Below are positions 30,601-36,775 of a DNA stretch of 64,000 nt, one piece after another. The position numbers were made by a program, and so were the translations under genes. The notes below the pieces were generated by a model. It was not told the origin of the DNA, made no database searches, and saw only the letters and a list, made by a program, of their open reading frames with translations. The stretch spans positions 26,136-90,135 of IMG/VR virus record IMGVR_UViG_3300008262_000066. The stretch is one strand, 5' to 3'. How positions within the stretch are numbered: position 1 is the stretch's first letter; each line of letters starts with the position of its first letter. The DNA comes from a virus.

Positions 30601-33600
30601 TGCTGGTCAAAAGATTACTATTTTAGGTTCAGTATTGGGCGGTGTAAATGTAGTTAATGATGCTACTATTACTATCACTAGTGTAACCAGCTTAAATGCA
30701 ATTCAAACTGCATTTGTGTCTGGTGTAGCTGTTGGTGGATTTAGGTCTTATTATGTAACACCTATTAGTAGTACAACTATAAAGATATTTAATGATATCA
30801 ATATGACTATTCCTACTCCAGTAGCAAGTTTCCCTTACACCGTAGGAGATCAAGGATTTGTTAACGATCCTGCACTAGCAACAAGTAGCTCAAGTTATAA
30901 CTACACAAACTATGTTGTTTATAAAGACAAGATATTTAAATGTGTTCAAGACACCAACAGTCGTACTTTCTTATACGATCAGTGGGAAGAAGTAGATTCT
31001 AATCTTGAGTTGTTCAATGCTTTGGATCGTATTGTTGGTTATTATCAACCAACAAGCGACATGCCTGGCAAAAACTTGCAAGGGCTTGTTAAAGGTATAA
31101 CATATACTAATAATACATATTATGGTAATCAGTTCGCACCAGAAGATCAATATCCATTAGATATCAATCTAAAAGGTCAATACTTCTATCCAGCATATGT
31201 TGATATTAGAAGTATTACGTATGACGGGACACAATATGTTGCTGTGGGTGAAAATGATAGTAACTCAGTTGTATTAAAGAGTACTAATGGCACAACTTGG
31301 AGTATTGCAATTATTTCAGAGCAACCATTGGATGTACGTGATATTGTATACGATAGTACAGCCGGTGCATATGTTATAACATCATACAATTCTACTACTC
31401 CTGTGTTGATTAGTTTTGACGCTATTACTTGGGCGTCAAGCGGCCCATTCACACCGTACGATATTGGTGGGTATGACGATGATCCTTTTGATAGAACATC
31501 TATTAACCTATCTAATATGCAAATGGTCGGGGACACATATGGTAACGGCTTATATGTTAGTGTAGGTAATAGATATATTATTACCAGCGATAATGGAATA
31601 AGTTGGGAGAAACGTTTCGACTTTGGTGATACAACTCGTACATTGAATGCAGTATCATATGCAAACTTAACTGCATTTGATGGCTTTGTTGCTGTGGGTG
31701 GACATACCTCTACTAGTACTGGCTCTGGCACTATAACATACGGTGATATTGTAATCAGCTATGATGGTGTTAATTGGACTTATTTAACTCCTCCGTTAAC
31801 TGGTTATAAGCTGTATGGTGTGGCTGCTGATAGCACATATATTGTTGCTGTTGGTGAATCAGGTGTAACTTATTACACAACCAATGGTAGTAACTGGGTT
31901 ACTGGACAAGTATTATCTTCTGCTGACTTTTATGATTTAGTTTATGCTAATGGATTGTTTGTTGCTGTAGGTGAAGGTGGAGAAATCTATACTTCTACTG
32001 ATGGACAAGTATGGACAAGCAGTACATCTGGTGTCACTGATAACCTTAAAGGTGTATATTACAACGGTACTCAGTATGTAGCAGTAGGTGATAATTCTAC
32101 TATATTGTTTAGTCCGGATGCTATTACATGGACTAAGGTCGGATTGTTGCAACAGAATGCACCGTTCTATGACGTACAGGGTTCATCATTTGATTATGGT
32201 TATGCACCGGAAGAAATGGTTGCAGGTGTAGTTAGTGATAATTTATCCATGTATGTAAAATCTAGACCAAGTGGGTCATGGGATTATCAAACATATCAGC
32301 ATACTGGATTCAGTATGGTGTCAAGAGTGGCATCACCTGATGTGAATAACACGGTAAGTTTTGATGGGTTAGTTGATATCCCTGCAACTGTATCTGTGTT
32401 TGTAGTAGATCCTATTACGTTAATTGGAAATCGTATTTACGAAAGCACATCAGTTACTAATATCAACTACACTTATACAGTGGATTGGACTAACAAGACA
32501 ATAACACTTGATAATGCATTAACTAGTAATGAAACTATCTTAATAGAAGTATATGAAGTTGGTGGCGGCAGTCAGCTTGCTAAAGATTCTACTGACAACG
32601 TTCCGTTAAGAATAAACAATATTAACGGATTTAGCGAGATACATTTGGGTTATAAATATGATAGTCAAATATATTTTACTCCTATATGTTTCTTAAATGG
32701 TGTTAAGTTAACATATATTTCTGATTTTTACTTAGATACTACAAGTCAAGGAACTACTAAGATTTCCTTCAATGATACATATGTACAAGGTGTTGACTAC
32801 ATCACCTACACTATTTTTGGTAATACTGTTTCAACAGGACAACCTGAGCAATATGGTTTTAGTATCCCTGAAACACAAGTTATTGTAGCTGATGGTACTG
32901 CTACATCATGGGCGTTAGATAATTTTGTATATTATATTTCACCGTTGGACACAGCATCACAGCTTTCAGTAAATGATACTGCTATTGTTGAAATCAATGG
33001 TATAAGAAAAACTACACCAGCAGATTTAACATATAACATTACACCTAATATCTCTGCAATTATAAGTGTGTCTGCAGCCAATGCATTCTCATTTGTTATA
33101 GCTACGTATCCAGATATAGATAAAGTAGTTGCAGGAAGTAATATTACATTTGGATCTGATCCCACGTTGTATCCAATCACTGCAAGTAATGTAGACCCCG
33201 GTGACTCATCATTATGGACATTAACAACTACAGGAGCACCTAGCGTATTGCCCGGTACTGGAGTAGTAGTTTCTGCTATTATCGTATTTGATACCGCACC
33301 TTCAGCAGATGATATTGTAGCAGTAACAACTTTTAACGATACTCGTCAACAAGCATTAGTGCTAGATACTGATACTAATTTCGAAGTAAATCAAATTTAT
33401 TATATCAATAATAGTATTACACCTGTGCAACTTGTATTAGCAAATCCAATTGGATCCGGCGCTTGGGCTAATGGTACTATGATTAGAATTGATGGTATCG
33501 AAGGTAGTGTTCAGTTAAATAACAATATATTTTATGTAAAACAAAATACTACAAATACATATGCGTTATTTCTTGATCCTGCAACCACTACACCCTTGCA

Positions 33601-34720
33601 AAGTAAATTAGTAAGCAAGTATGTGCGCGGTGGATATGCATGGAAAGACTCACAAGTGTTTACGGTTACACAGCCGTTGTTTACTGAGGAAGATAACAAT
33701 AGAGTTTGGGTAGCTATAAACGGTGAACGTTTAAGCCCAAGTAGCTTACGTTATATAACCGGCAATGGGTTAAATTTATTGACACCTATTATATCAACAG
33801 ACGTTATTACTGTTACTAGTATGATACCTAGTGCAACACCAAATGAATTGGTATATAATCTTACAGTTGATAAGAATGCAGACACTGCAGTCTATCGTAG
33901 TAATAATAATACTTCTACGTGGTTAACACAAGACCTACTAATAACGGATGATACTATCTATGTTAATGATGCATCACGTATGGTTGATACTTTAGTACAA
34001 ACTATTCAAGTACTTAACAATGGTACTAGCTTAGTAGCTCCGGTACAAGCAGATTACGCTACAGTGCGTGAAGTCACAGTTTATAATCAAAATACATTGT
34101 CACAATTAAATCCTAGTTCATATGCATTAGTAATTATTAATACTGCTACGGTAATAGAATTTAATAGTGAAGTGTCATTAGGTGATAGAGTAATTGTAAC
34201 ATTGCGTGTGGGTGAAATTTTAGTAATCAATAGTGAACGAATTAGATTCAATCTAATTGACTACACAAATAATACAATATCAGGTTTGACACGTGGAATT
34301 CAGGGCACAGGTGCTCAGAATGTACATTCTACTTATTCACAAGTATTCAGTTTGATTCCTACTAATGAATTGTTTAAACCTTACTATTATCAGGTATGGG
34401 ATGATATTGTGTTCCAAGATATAACAACTACTGTTACCAGTACGACACCTGGTGAATTTAAGTTCTTAATAGCTACTACACCTGATATTGTAAATGTAAA
34501 AGCCGGTGCTTCTATTGTTTTTGGAACTGACCCAACCGCATTTGACATAGCAACTAGCATTAAGGATCCTAACTATCCTACATTATGGATAATAAGAACT
34601 ACCGGATCTCCTGCAGTAGTTCCCGGAGATGACGCTGTGATAACATATGTATATTCGGGTAATCCGTTGCAATTAAGCACAACAGATCCTGCAAGATTCT
34701 TAAAATCCGGTAATATTTAA
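18617..34720 (+). CDS. Giant baseplate-associated virion protein (gp7 position) with two beta-propellers
   Basis: One uninterrupted frame of 5367 residues starts at ATG 18617 directly after gp6. The N-terminus (INFLPDIFKT, ATLDQLVSQPN, VQGYIGSKFGYG, YQLEPSVVF) matches a family of large structural proteins next to gp6 in marine T4-like phages. The place in the gene order suggests the wedge role of T4 gp7 (1032 residues). Residues about 2208-2891 hold seven FG-GAP-like repeats (NFGSS, NFGSQ, EFGYG, QFGAA, NYGQA). Residues about 4190-4512 hold seven YVAVG...STDG..W repeats of the BNR/Ycf48-like type. Near the C-terminus a segment of about 65 residues occurs twice (about 4824-4888 and 5281-5345). 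No catalytic motif was recognised. The propellers suggest receptor or glycan binding at the baseplate rim, which is inference. A late promoter follows its stop. Confidence 0.72.
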   Translation: MVSRVRTINFLPDIFKTKANEQFLSATLDQLVSQPNTMKVQGYIGSKFGYGINAKDGYVVEPTKVRTDYQLEPSVVFLKKNTATAVDLLTYPGLIDALKLEGGITDQHDNLFSNQFYSWDSFTDLDKLINYNQYYWLPLGPELVTVSTNDVYSQTEFTVVPNGNYINFSADNLIVPGNNPTISLLRGGTYQFVVNQSSQFWIQGTPGLKGTDPVHTNIGTRNIYGLTNNGTSSGVMTFQVPFQSDQSYAFYPSTQSVDLLTTKSWDEINGMRVRDLGNIDGVVSLDGRTIVFYGNSPTAQGYIGEFYDEFSFDEDNPVVKPYEDGYYTDLNKNIYRISYVGDPDDPVIRVTEHATIVQLDRIKVLYGDEFAFNEVYTDALANMYIVPYLSALADTLYYQDGSNVDRVGVIKIIDAISNNQLNVNTQILGKKTFTSPNGVQFTNGLKVTFAGNIYPESYFGNEYYVEGVGTAITLLPVTNFIVPEPAGQAYYNPYSVSPYDTEAYDSASNVPLAKDYITISRNSYDRNAWSRSNRWFHVDVLRATAQYRGNEAPVVLEALNNSNFRAKRPIIEFYPNLKLYNQGSVSKGSVDFVDSVVTDPFGYDGSTPICSGATTFYPNSGTSAIPGGVKIVFTAAEDINVRNKVYLVTYSNITGSPTATPVITLTVAADGDVSANDQVVVTAGDYIGQTYHFNGTDWISGQFKERVNQAPLFDVFSSSGISFSDQEYYLGSSFRGCTLFEYALGTGSDDPQLGFPLKYSSLTNIGDITFNVTLNNQTFTYVEGSTPQSLSVDTGYVYKYIPTTATYARQLGWQTTVGESFQYQVFELIYNSGIPKFVCDVPYKDPESTPWPVTQVYVNNERLAPTAYTRTVDSQNSTIITLNTAPLPGAPVQVLIYSDIPSSVGYYEIPTNLQNNPFNTPVSNANLGDIRGHYKSICNNITTLVGAPFGANNYRDLGNLVPYGTRITQSSASLVPAAAFLRNQDFSIFNALTFNNNEYIKFKALLTDTINRTEYNRTYSDAYILDDALAQIAGTKDNSSAFFWSDMVPNGNKSASNSYTFVNFIKQSEFPLTRIYDFATANYYSVLLYVTRTTNGEVHTTQLLRGVDYDISTDAPKVIVYFDLLPNDVITIDEYSQTYGSFVPNTPSKMGLYPVSTPQVIYDTTYVTPTYFIKGHDGSLTKLYGEYTDGYLSDYRDRAYLEFEKRIFNNIKTSNVIPLTLPDIMPGEFRTTDYTYEEFQQIYSYGFLNWVGKNRIDYKTQYFDITNQYTYNYSQSINKSDYTPLKQGNWRGIYLWFYDTATPQSTPWEMLGFSEKPTWWETRYGVAPYTSDNLVLWNDLADGYVWNNGASYTIENRKRPGLLDVLPVDSSGNLVSPAISVVNAYDTNSINKNWKVGDVGPAEYGYLKSSSWPFDLMRMFALMKPAKFFALCIDVDSYEYNAEFNQYLENARLRSPLNDLPVYGNGTAVNSYVNWIVDYIQQLGMSGHDKVSDLVNNLDVRLAYRVAGFSDKDMLKFYVEKGSPNSKNNSLLIPDESYGVLLYNNQPFTKVVYSSVIIQKTINGYKVYGNSQNTAFFKTLVPKMNGNYDKYVVADVTIYVSKEYTDKTLIVPYGTEFYSVQALSEFLINYGRYLENDGMIFNNIENGIVENWEQMVAEAIYWTQSGWEAGSTVNVNPAATNLKINKESGIVQPLTFHQQNYVLNQNLIPIQVKDMSLIRNGTEFELNVLQNTDTFSYMTANISNYEHCIVFDNVTLFNDVIYNLVTGLRQERVLVKGVKSAEWNGQVDAQGFILNQDNIQEWQENIKYTKGVIVLYKNSYYTSTKIVQPSSTFNETEWVKTDYDSIQKGLLPNPSTRSYESLLYYDIHNTNLENDADLLSFSLIGYRPRDYLAVANLDDVTQVNVFINMIESMGTLGGANQLKNITVPQGQLGYDIYENWAIKTGEFGGVLNQNFIEFKLAENELTGNPGIIGVTNGIEVVEGVEQSVPLYSLTNYGRVLNNIAVLPTVDDISVKSLPDAGYVNFDDVKIHSYNFNGLYRANQPIEKLYNGDYIWLADYKGNWNVYTPVPLSTLTKQGIVLISVENNLTGTATLTFNKAHGLSKNDLIGVINFNEDIDGYYNVDKIISETSISITVTLQGATLKLRGSGVVFKLVTHRVDTPSDTTSLPILGQEFEKFKVWADQNSDGNWAVYERDDRYKYEDFNKPFFTTNFGSSAVYVPELGYLIGDTGEGKVYLYTYNPIAKQYLNTLEIDEGSNFGSSMETAGNIVVVAKTTSASSDIYVYSVVTEYGINQIIGQQVISLGGYCGYSMALSGDTDWLYISDNTNNKVYIYQLDADYTRTNTTYPLDGNVTAGSNTFVVNGNRTSTFVSGTKVSFSSADYSPVYTIISSKWDIVLNKTTITLGKEIQTNIITATATYIATTNYTSCGYIDLPDSSADDNFGSQVTTNHDGSMVFINSPNREYDGEYETWAPSTTYTAGTVLLNSGTYYKVLADAPGALTFSLIASYVSELKDIGYVYAFERLTQTYEQQYNALPLVPTLFTTIWSSSTLHPTPFLYLNGVKLIDGADYAIVTDTVTVDTQVNAGDIITVSSSEFVLKQVLSYYDTISDSQNNTEFGYGLDTNKYGNEVLGGSPYIINSDGQEGAVFRFTDGGKKYGMIIGTTNASLSSPTPILINGFEVTVSGTAAEIATTINNTHINNVVAYNSNGILVIGLRDVSLNPIGNKLSITVTDKTILEELGIAPYTKTQRIEEIYSGTRTQFGAAIRCNELSSFVVSAPVTTRRAITRFDYIDDNQNNDTIFDNDFTTFIDGFANAGAVYMYDYLPKYNENINNPGQYVFAQSCNDVTEDYGYEPNYGQALFFGGYRVLIGTPNFDSTAYNGRLVIYKNAENKADWSVHRSSSLVVDIDKLQGVQLYNNLDNTTLTSLDYIDPLQGKLLGAVRENIDVVSSSDPAGYNINNVSTNVVWGAGHVGTIWLDVSGMRFVNYHQNDVVYNSEYWGKVFTGSDVAVYSWIESTETPAFYTGTGTPYDLEKYASTVILDSAGNLIAKYYYWVRDTGIVFTKKGKTLADVILETYIEDPQGSGISYFAPYTPNVFGLYNAREYLNTTNTSIHIGFSTGTNDDVAHNEYQLIREGYAGDFLNGIPSAANSYSEPTSLYNRLLDSMAGLDEAGLLVPNPYLPKLLQRGISSRPSQSFFVDRFTALKNYLTYANEVMASFPIVESKSPTFLTKVGAVNPSNDLPFYDTSNVWEYVDWWAVGYDNNTKTAFDVPKYYNLAELNPVEGLLVGVETNSDGKREVYIYQNSTWNRIGLQDGTIQFKSILWDYGSNRLGFGNFFDTTPFDSFPSQETRNVIRALNEEIYTDDLLINRNVSLILLLKYIESENIESQNYLPWLNKTSFIDVAHTIRELREYEKFQRDNVDFLSGYINEVKPYHVVIKDFYLKYSGVNVYQGDITDFDLPSMYNKDNEQFITPTLKFDSTTGDAEFLPTASIWDTPEYASWYQNYGLVITGQLNTYVGKIKRQLTTVSNTILIGNTFGFPVQGLIRIDDELITYTGVNRELGILTGASRGYNGTTVSSHDYNSSVYMDIPGVVVYDTARGYVDPPIINAVIDTSIYPAPRVPARFRAVMQVDKVIGVDVLNPGEGYVVTPRLEFQSSMSIDFTNFDINYIDSTITIQSTAFVTGDCLEYSTSNFNVTGLTEHSHYYIRILTSNVIESIIALYYTKNDAMVNSNRVILFDSGNTVNAKLSMTPRAEVIMGRSGVRSIKPILKFDRTSYRPLVEEWVPGNFYGSGLNILNSSSSEMLAIAQPYEDMPKVNRGVTNAALFVVQNVLMGSYFDVTEITEPGLGYSVGDTIVVPGTDMDSTWASPGNDCTITVATVDIAGAITSVTVAGSPGLVTRSSLQGALFPILGVTSVGGQANVTLDFSISGLDSSKLKNLNLYFYNTLPPYTYDDSAAGGAVIKVYRPKFTPSKVLNEYVITIINNGAIYNAGQKITILGSVLGGVNVVNDATITITSVTSLNAIQTAFVSGVAVGGFRSYYVTPISSTTIKIFNDINMTIPTPVASFPYTVGDQGFVNDPALATSSSSYNYTNYVVYKDKIFKCVQDTNSRTFLYDQWEEVDSNLELFNALDRIVGYYQPTSDMPGKNLQGLVKGITYTNNTYYGNQFAPEDQYPLDINLKGQYFYPAYVDIRSITYDGTQYVAVGENDSNSVVLKSTNGTTWSIAIISEQPLDVRDIVYDSTAGAYVITSYNSTTPVLISFDAITWASSGPFTPYDIGGYDDDPFDRTSINLSNMQMVGDTYGNGLYVSVGNRYIITSDNGISWEKRFDFGDTTRTLNAVSYANLTAFDGFVAVGGHTSTSTGSGTITYGDIVISYDGVNWTYLTPPLTGYKLYGVAADSTYIVAVGESGVTYYTTNGSNWVTGQVLSSADFYDLVYANGLFVAVGEGGEIYTSTDGQVWTSSTSGVTDNLKGVYYNGTQYVAVGDNSTILFSPDAITWTKVGLLQQNAPFYDVQGSSFDYGYAPEEMVAGVVSDNLSMYVKSRPSGSWDYQTYQHTGFSMVSRVASPDVNNTVSFDGLVDIPATVSVFVVDPITLIGNRIYESTSVTNINYTYTVDWTNKTITLDNALTSNETILIEVYEVGGGSQLAKDSTDNVPLRINNINGFSEIHLGYKYDSQIYFTPICFLNGVKLTYISDFYLDTTSQGTTKISFNDTYVQGVDYITYTIFGNTVSTGQPEQYGFSIPETQVIVADGTATSWALDNFVYYISPLDTASQLSVNDTAIVEINGIRKTTPADLTYNITPNISAIISVSAANAFSFVIATYPDIDKVVAGSNITFGSDPTLYPITASNVDPGDSSLWTLTTTGAPSVLPGTGVVVSAIIVFDTAPSADDIVAVTTFNDTRQQALVLDTDTNFEVNQIYYINNSITPVQLVLANPIGSGAWANGTMIRIDGIEGSVQLNNNIFYVKQNTTNTYALFLDPATTTPLQSKLVSKYVRGGYAWKDSQVFTVTQPLFTEEDNNRVWVAINGERLSPSSLRYITGNGLNLLTPIISTDVITVTSMIPSATPNELVYNLTVDKNADTAVYRSNNNTSTWLTQDLLITDDTIYVNDASRMVDTLVQTIQVLNNGTSLVAPVQADYATVREVTVYNQNTLSQLNPSSYALVIINTATVIEFNSEVSLGDRVIVTLRVGEILVINSERIRFNLIDYTNNTISGLTRGIQGTGAQNVHSTYSQVFSLIPTNELFKPYYYQVWDDIVFQDITTTVTSTTPGEFKFLIATTPDIVNVKAGASIVFGTDPTAFDIATSIKDPNYPTLWIIRTTGSPAVVPGDDAVITYVYSGNPLQLSTTDPARFLKSGNI

Positions 34721-34722
34721 AA

Positions 34723-34730
34723 GATAAATA
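34723..34730 (+). promoter_or_regulatory. Late promoter box (GATAAATA) after the giant gene
   Basis: GATAAATA begins two bases after the stop of the giant gene. A start about six bases downstream would fall nearly on ATG 34738, so it may give a leaderless transcript of the small ORF or mainly serve the gene at 34890. Confidence 0.45.
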
Positions 34731-34737
34731 TATTATT

Positions 34738-34890
34738 ATGAATAACGATAAAACCGAAAATGTTGTTGAAGAAAAGGCTGAAATAGGGCCCAAACCTGAT
34801 GAAACAGGTGGGTTTTACTTTAGCACCTTTATAAAGATAACCGACCCGGACACTAACGAAGTTTTACTTCAAGCACGAGGCGATAACTAA
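34738..34890 (+). CDS. Small acidic protein of unknown function
   Basis: Fifty residues: an acidic, disordered-looking first half, then FYFSTFIKITDPDTNEVLLQARGDN. The second half resembles the start of the following protein (KIEGFLKVYDPNSNEVFVDKKN), suggesting a shared beta-hairpin module. Its stop overlaps the next ATG (TAATG), implying translational coupling. It is likely a structural or assembly accessory, but no family was recognised. Confidence 0.65.
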   Translation: MNNDKTENVVEEKAEIGPKPDETGGFYFSTFIKITDPDTNEVLLQARGDN

Positions 34891-35510
34891 TGTCAAATAT
34901 AATGATTCCAATGAAAATTGAGGGCTTTTTAAAAGTCTATGACCCCAACAGTAATGAGGTATTTGTAGACAAAAAGAATGCGATACACTATGAAAACATT
35001 AGTGAAGCTATTGCTTACACGTTGAGCAGTAGAGGTTTTGGTCAGATTTACAAGATGGCGTTCGGTAATGGTGGTGCAAGCGTAGATGAAACTGGTATTA
35101 TTACATACCTACCTCCTAATACAACTGGACAAAATGCCGCACTATATAATCAAACATACGCAAAAATAGTTGATGATACAAATGTTTTAAACACGGATCC
35201 TACAAGAAATAAGATGACAGTAAGTCACGTGTCGGGAAAAGTATACTCAGATATCATAGTTCAATGTTTATTGGATTACGGTGAGCCTCCTGGTCAAAGC
35301 GCATTTGACAATGGAAACCAATTAGAAAGTAGCTATACATTCGATGAAATCGGGTTATTAGCAGATTACGGTCGAGACAATACGGGAAATGAGCTAACTA
35401 AGTTACTTACTCACGTAATATTTCACCCCGTACAAAAGAGTCTGAATAGACAAATTCAGATAGATTATACGATCAGAATCCAGAGCTTAACAAACCTGGT
35501 CACAATTTAA
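34890..35510 (+). CDS. Virion structural protein, possibly gp8-like wedge
   Basis: A 206-residue protein beginning MKIEGFLKVYDPNSNEVFVDKKN and containing AIAYTLSSRGFGQIYKMAFGNGG and SYTFDEIGLLADYG. The composition is that of a beta-rich virion protein. It follows the giant wedge protein where T4 has gp8, but it is shorter than T4 gp8 (334 residues), so the equivalence is only positional. It is coupled to the preceding 50-residue ORF and followed directly by a late promoter. Confidence 0.6.
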   Translation: MSNIMIPMKIEGFLKVYDPNSNEVFVDKKNAIHYENISEAIAYTLSSRGFGQIYKMAFGNGGASVDETGIITYLPPNTTGQNAALYNQTYAKIVDDTNVLNTDPTRNKMTVSHVSGKVYSDIIVQCLLDYGEPPGQSAFDNGNQLESSYTFDEIGLLADYGRDNTGNELTKLLTHVIFHPVQKSLNRQIQIDYTIRIQSLTNLVTI

Positions 35511-35518
35511 GATAAATA
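35511..35518 (+). promoter_or_regulatory. Late promoter box (GATAAATA) for the adhesin block
   Basis: GATAAATA starts immediately after the stop at 35510 and 23 bases before ATG 35542. A GGAG-like ribosome site lies between them. Confidence 0.5.
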
Positions 35519-35541
35519 CTTGCAATAGTCGGAGCAAATAA

Positions 35542-36774
35542 ATGGCATATACAATCATACGAAGCGATGGTAGCACACTAACAACAATAGCTGATGGTAC
35601 CATAAACACCAGTAGTAGTTCTATCGGTTTACCGGGCAGGAACTTCTCAGGTTACGGACAAACATTAGATACTAATATGGTTAGAATAGTGGAAAACTTT
35701 GCGGCAAACACACCGCCATCAAACCCTATTCGAGGTCAACTATGGTACGATATTACTGGTACAGGGACATTAAAAGTTTGTCCAGCTGACGGTACAACAA
35801 ATTCAGCGGCATGGTATACTCTTACTACTACTAGTTCAGGTGGTAATGCTACTTTTGCTAACTTAACAGTTACTGGTAATGTGATTGCTAATAATGCCAG
35901 TATAGCAGGTAATATTATAGGTGATACGATAACTGTACGTTTAGCAACGGTATCCGACACTTTATCAGCGGGCACAGCAGGAATCACAACTGCTACTATG
36001 GGTACTGCAGTTACTGGTTTAATAACAACATCAGCTAACTTAACATCGGCTCCGAGTACAGCAGGTTCTATGTATGGTAGATGGACAGTGTACGGCAATT
36101 CTACTGGTAATGCAATGTTCGTTTCTACCGGTAATATTACATTTTCACCTAGTAGTGTTAACGGTATCAAGTGTGATAACTATATGTACGCAAACGGTGT
36201 ATCTTTTAACCCATCAGGCTCATATACCAACTCTAACGTGTTTGACTATTTAACCGGTGCAAATGCCGTAACGCAGTTTACTGGAAACATCGCACCAACT
36301 AAAGTTACTACTACTGCAATTGCAGGTGGCGGTACAGTTACTGGTACATGGACATTAGGCTCAGGCGCTCGTTGGCAAGCAACATTCGCTGACTTGGCAG
36401 AACGTTTTGAAGCTGATGCAGTTTATGCTCCAGGCACAGTCGTTGAGATTGGTGGAGAAAAAGAAATCACTGCAGTATCTTCTGATTTAAGTGAAGATGT
36501 ATTCGGTGTTGTATCTAATACAGCGGCATACTTGATGAATCAAGGTGCAGGAAATGATGAAACTCACCCTCCTATCGCATTGAGTGGACGTGTTACTGTA
36601 AATGTGACAGGTGTAGTTAAGAAGGGTGATAGATTGGTAAGTGCCGGTAAAGGTCTTGCTAGAGCAGGTAATAAGAGTGAATTAACCGCATTCAATGTAA
36701 TTGGTCGTTCACTTACGACTAAAAATGATGAAGGTGTAGGAACAGTATTAGCTGTAGTGAACATAAGGGTATAA
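35542..36774 (+). CDS. Fibre/adhesin protein with G2-peptidase-like C-terminal domain
   Basis: A 410-residue protein. The N-terminal 95 residues include NPIRGQLWYD, a motif of fibre attachment domains in marine phages. The middle (about 95-270) is a Thr/Asn/Gly-rich beta-repeat (TVTGNVIANNASIAGNIIGD). The C-terminal 130 residues read ADLAERFEADAVYAPGTVVE, DVFGVVSNTAAYLMNQGAG, HPPIALSGRVTVNVTG, and VKKGDRLVSAGKG. This resembles the G2-peptidase/intramolecular-chaperone-like end domain of phage fibres. The middle repeats are of the same style as the 2041-residue fibre at 56781. It could be a short tail fibre or a decoration of the baseplate. Confidence 0.68.
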   Translation: MAYTIIRSDGSTLTTIADGTINTSSSSIGLPGRNFSGYGQTLDTNMVRIVENFAANTPPSNPIRGQLWYDITGTGTLKVCPADGTTNSAAWYTLTTTSSGGNATFANLTVTGNVIANNASIAGNIIGDTITVRLATVSDTLSAGTAGITTATMGTAVTGLITTSANLTSAPSTAGSMYGRWTVYGNSTGNAMFVSTGNITFSPSSVNGIKCDNYMYANGVSFNPSGSYTNSNVFDYLTGANAVTQFTGNIAPTKVTTTAIAGGGTVTGTWTLGSGARWQATFADLAERFEADAVYAPGTVVEIGGEKEITAVSSDLSEDVFGVVSNTAAYLMNQGAGNDETHPPIALSGRVTVNVTGVVKKGDRLVSAGKGLARAGNKSELTAFNVIGRSLTTKNDEGVGTVLAVVNIRV

Positions 36775-36775
36775 C

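Noticed and set aside
31186-31731. 181-codon minus-strand ORF
   Set aside because: It is antisense to the propeller repeats of the giant protein, whose reading frame is clearly the coding one. No ribosome site or homology is visible.
18617-34720. Giant ORF as several genes merged by sequencing error
   Set aside because: The frame is continuous, with consistent composition and complete propeller repeats. No internal ATG with a good ribosome site at a domain border stood out. Read data would still be needed to exclude it fully.
35736-36170. 144-codon minus-strand ORF rich in Val, Pro and Ala
   Set aside because: It is antisense to the Thr/Asn/Gly repeats of the adhesin gene. The sequence is low-complexity, with no start signal.
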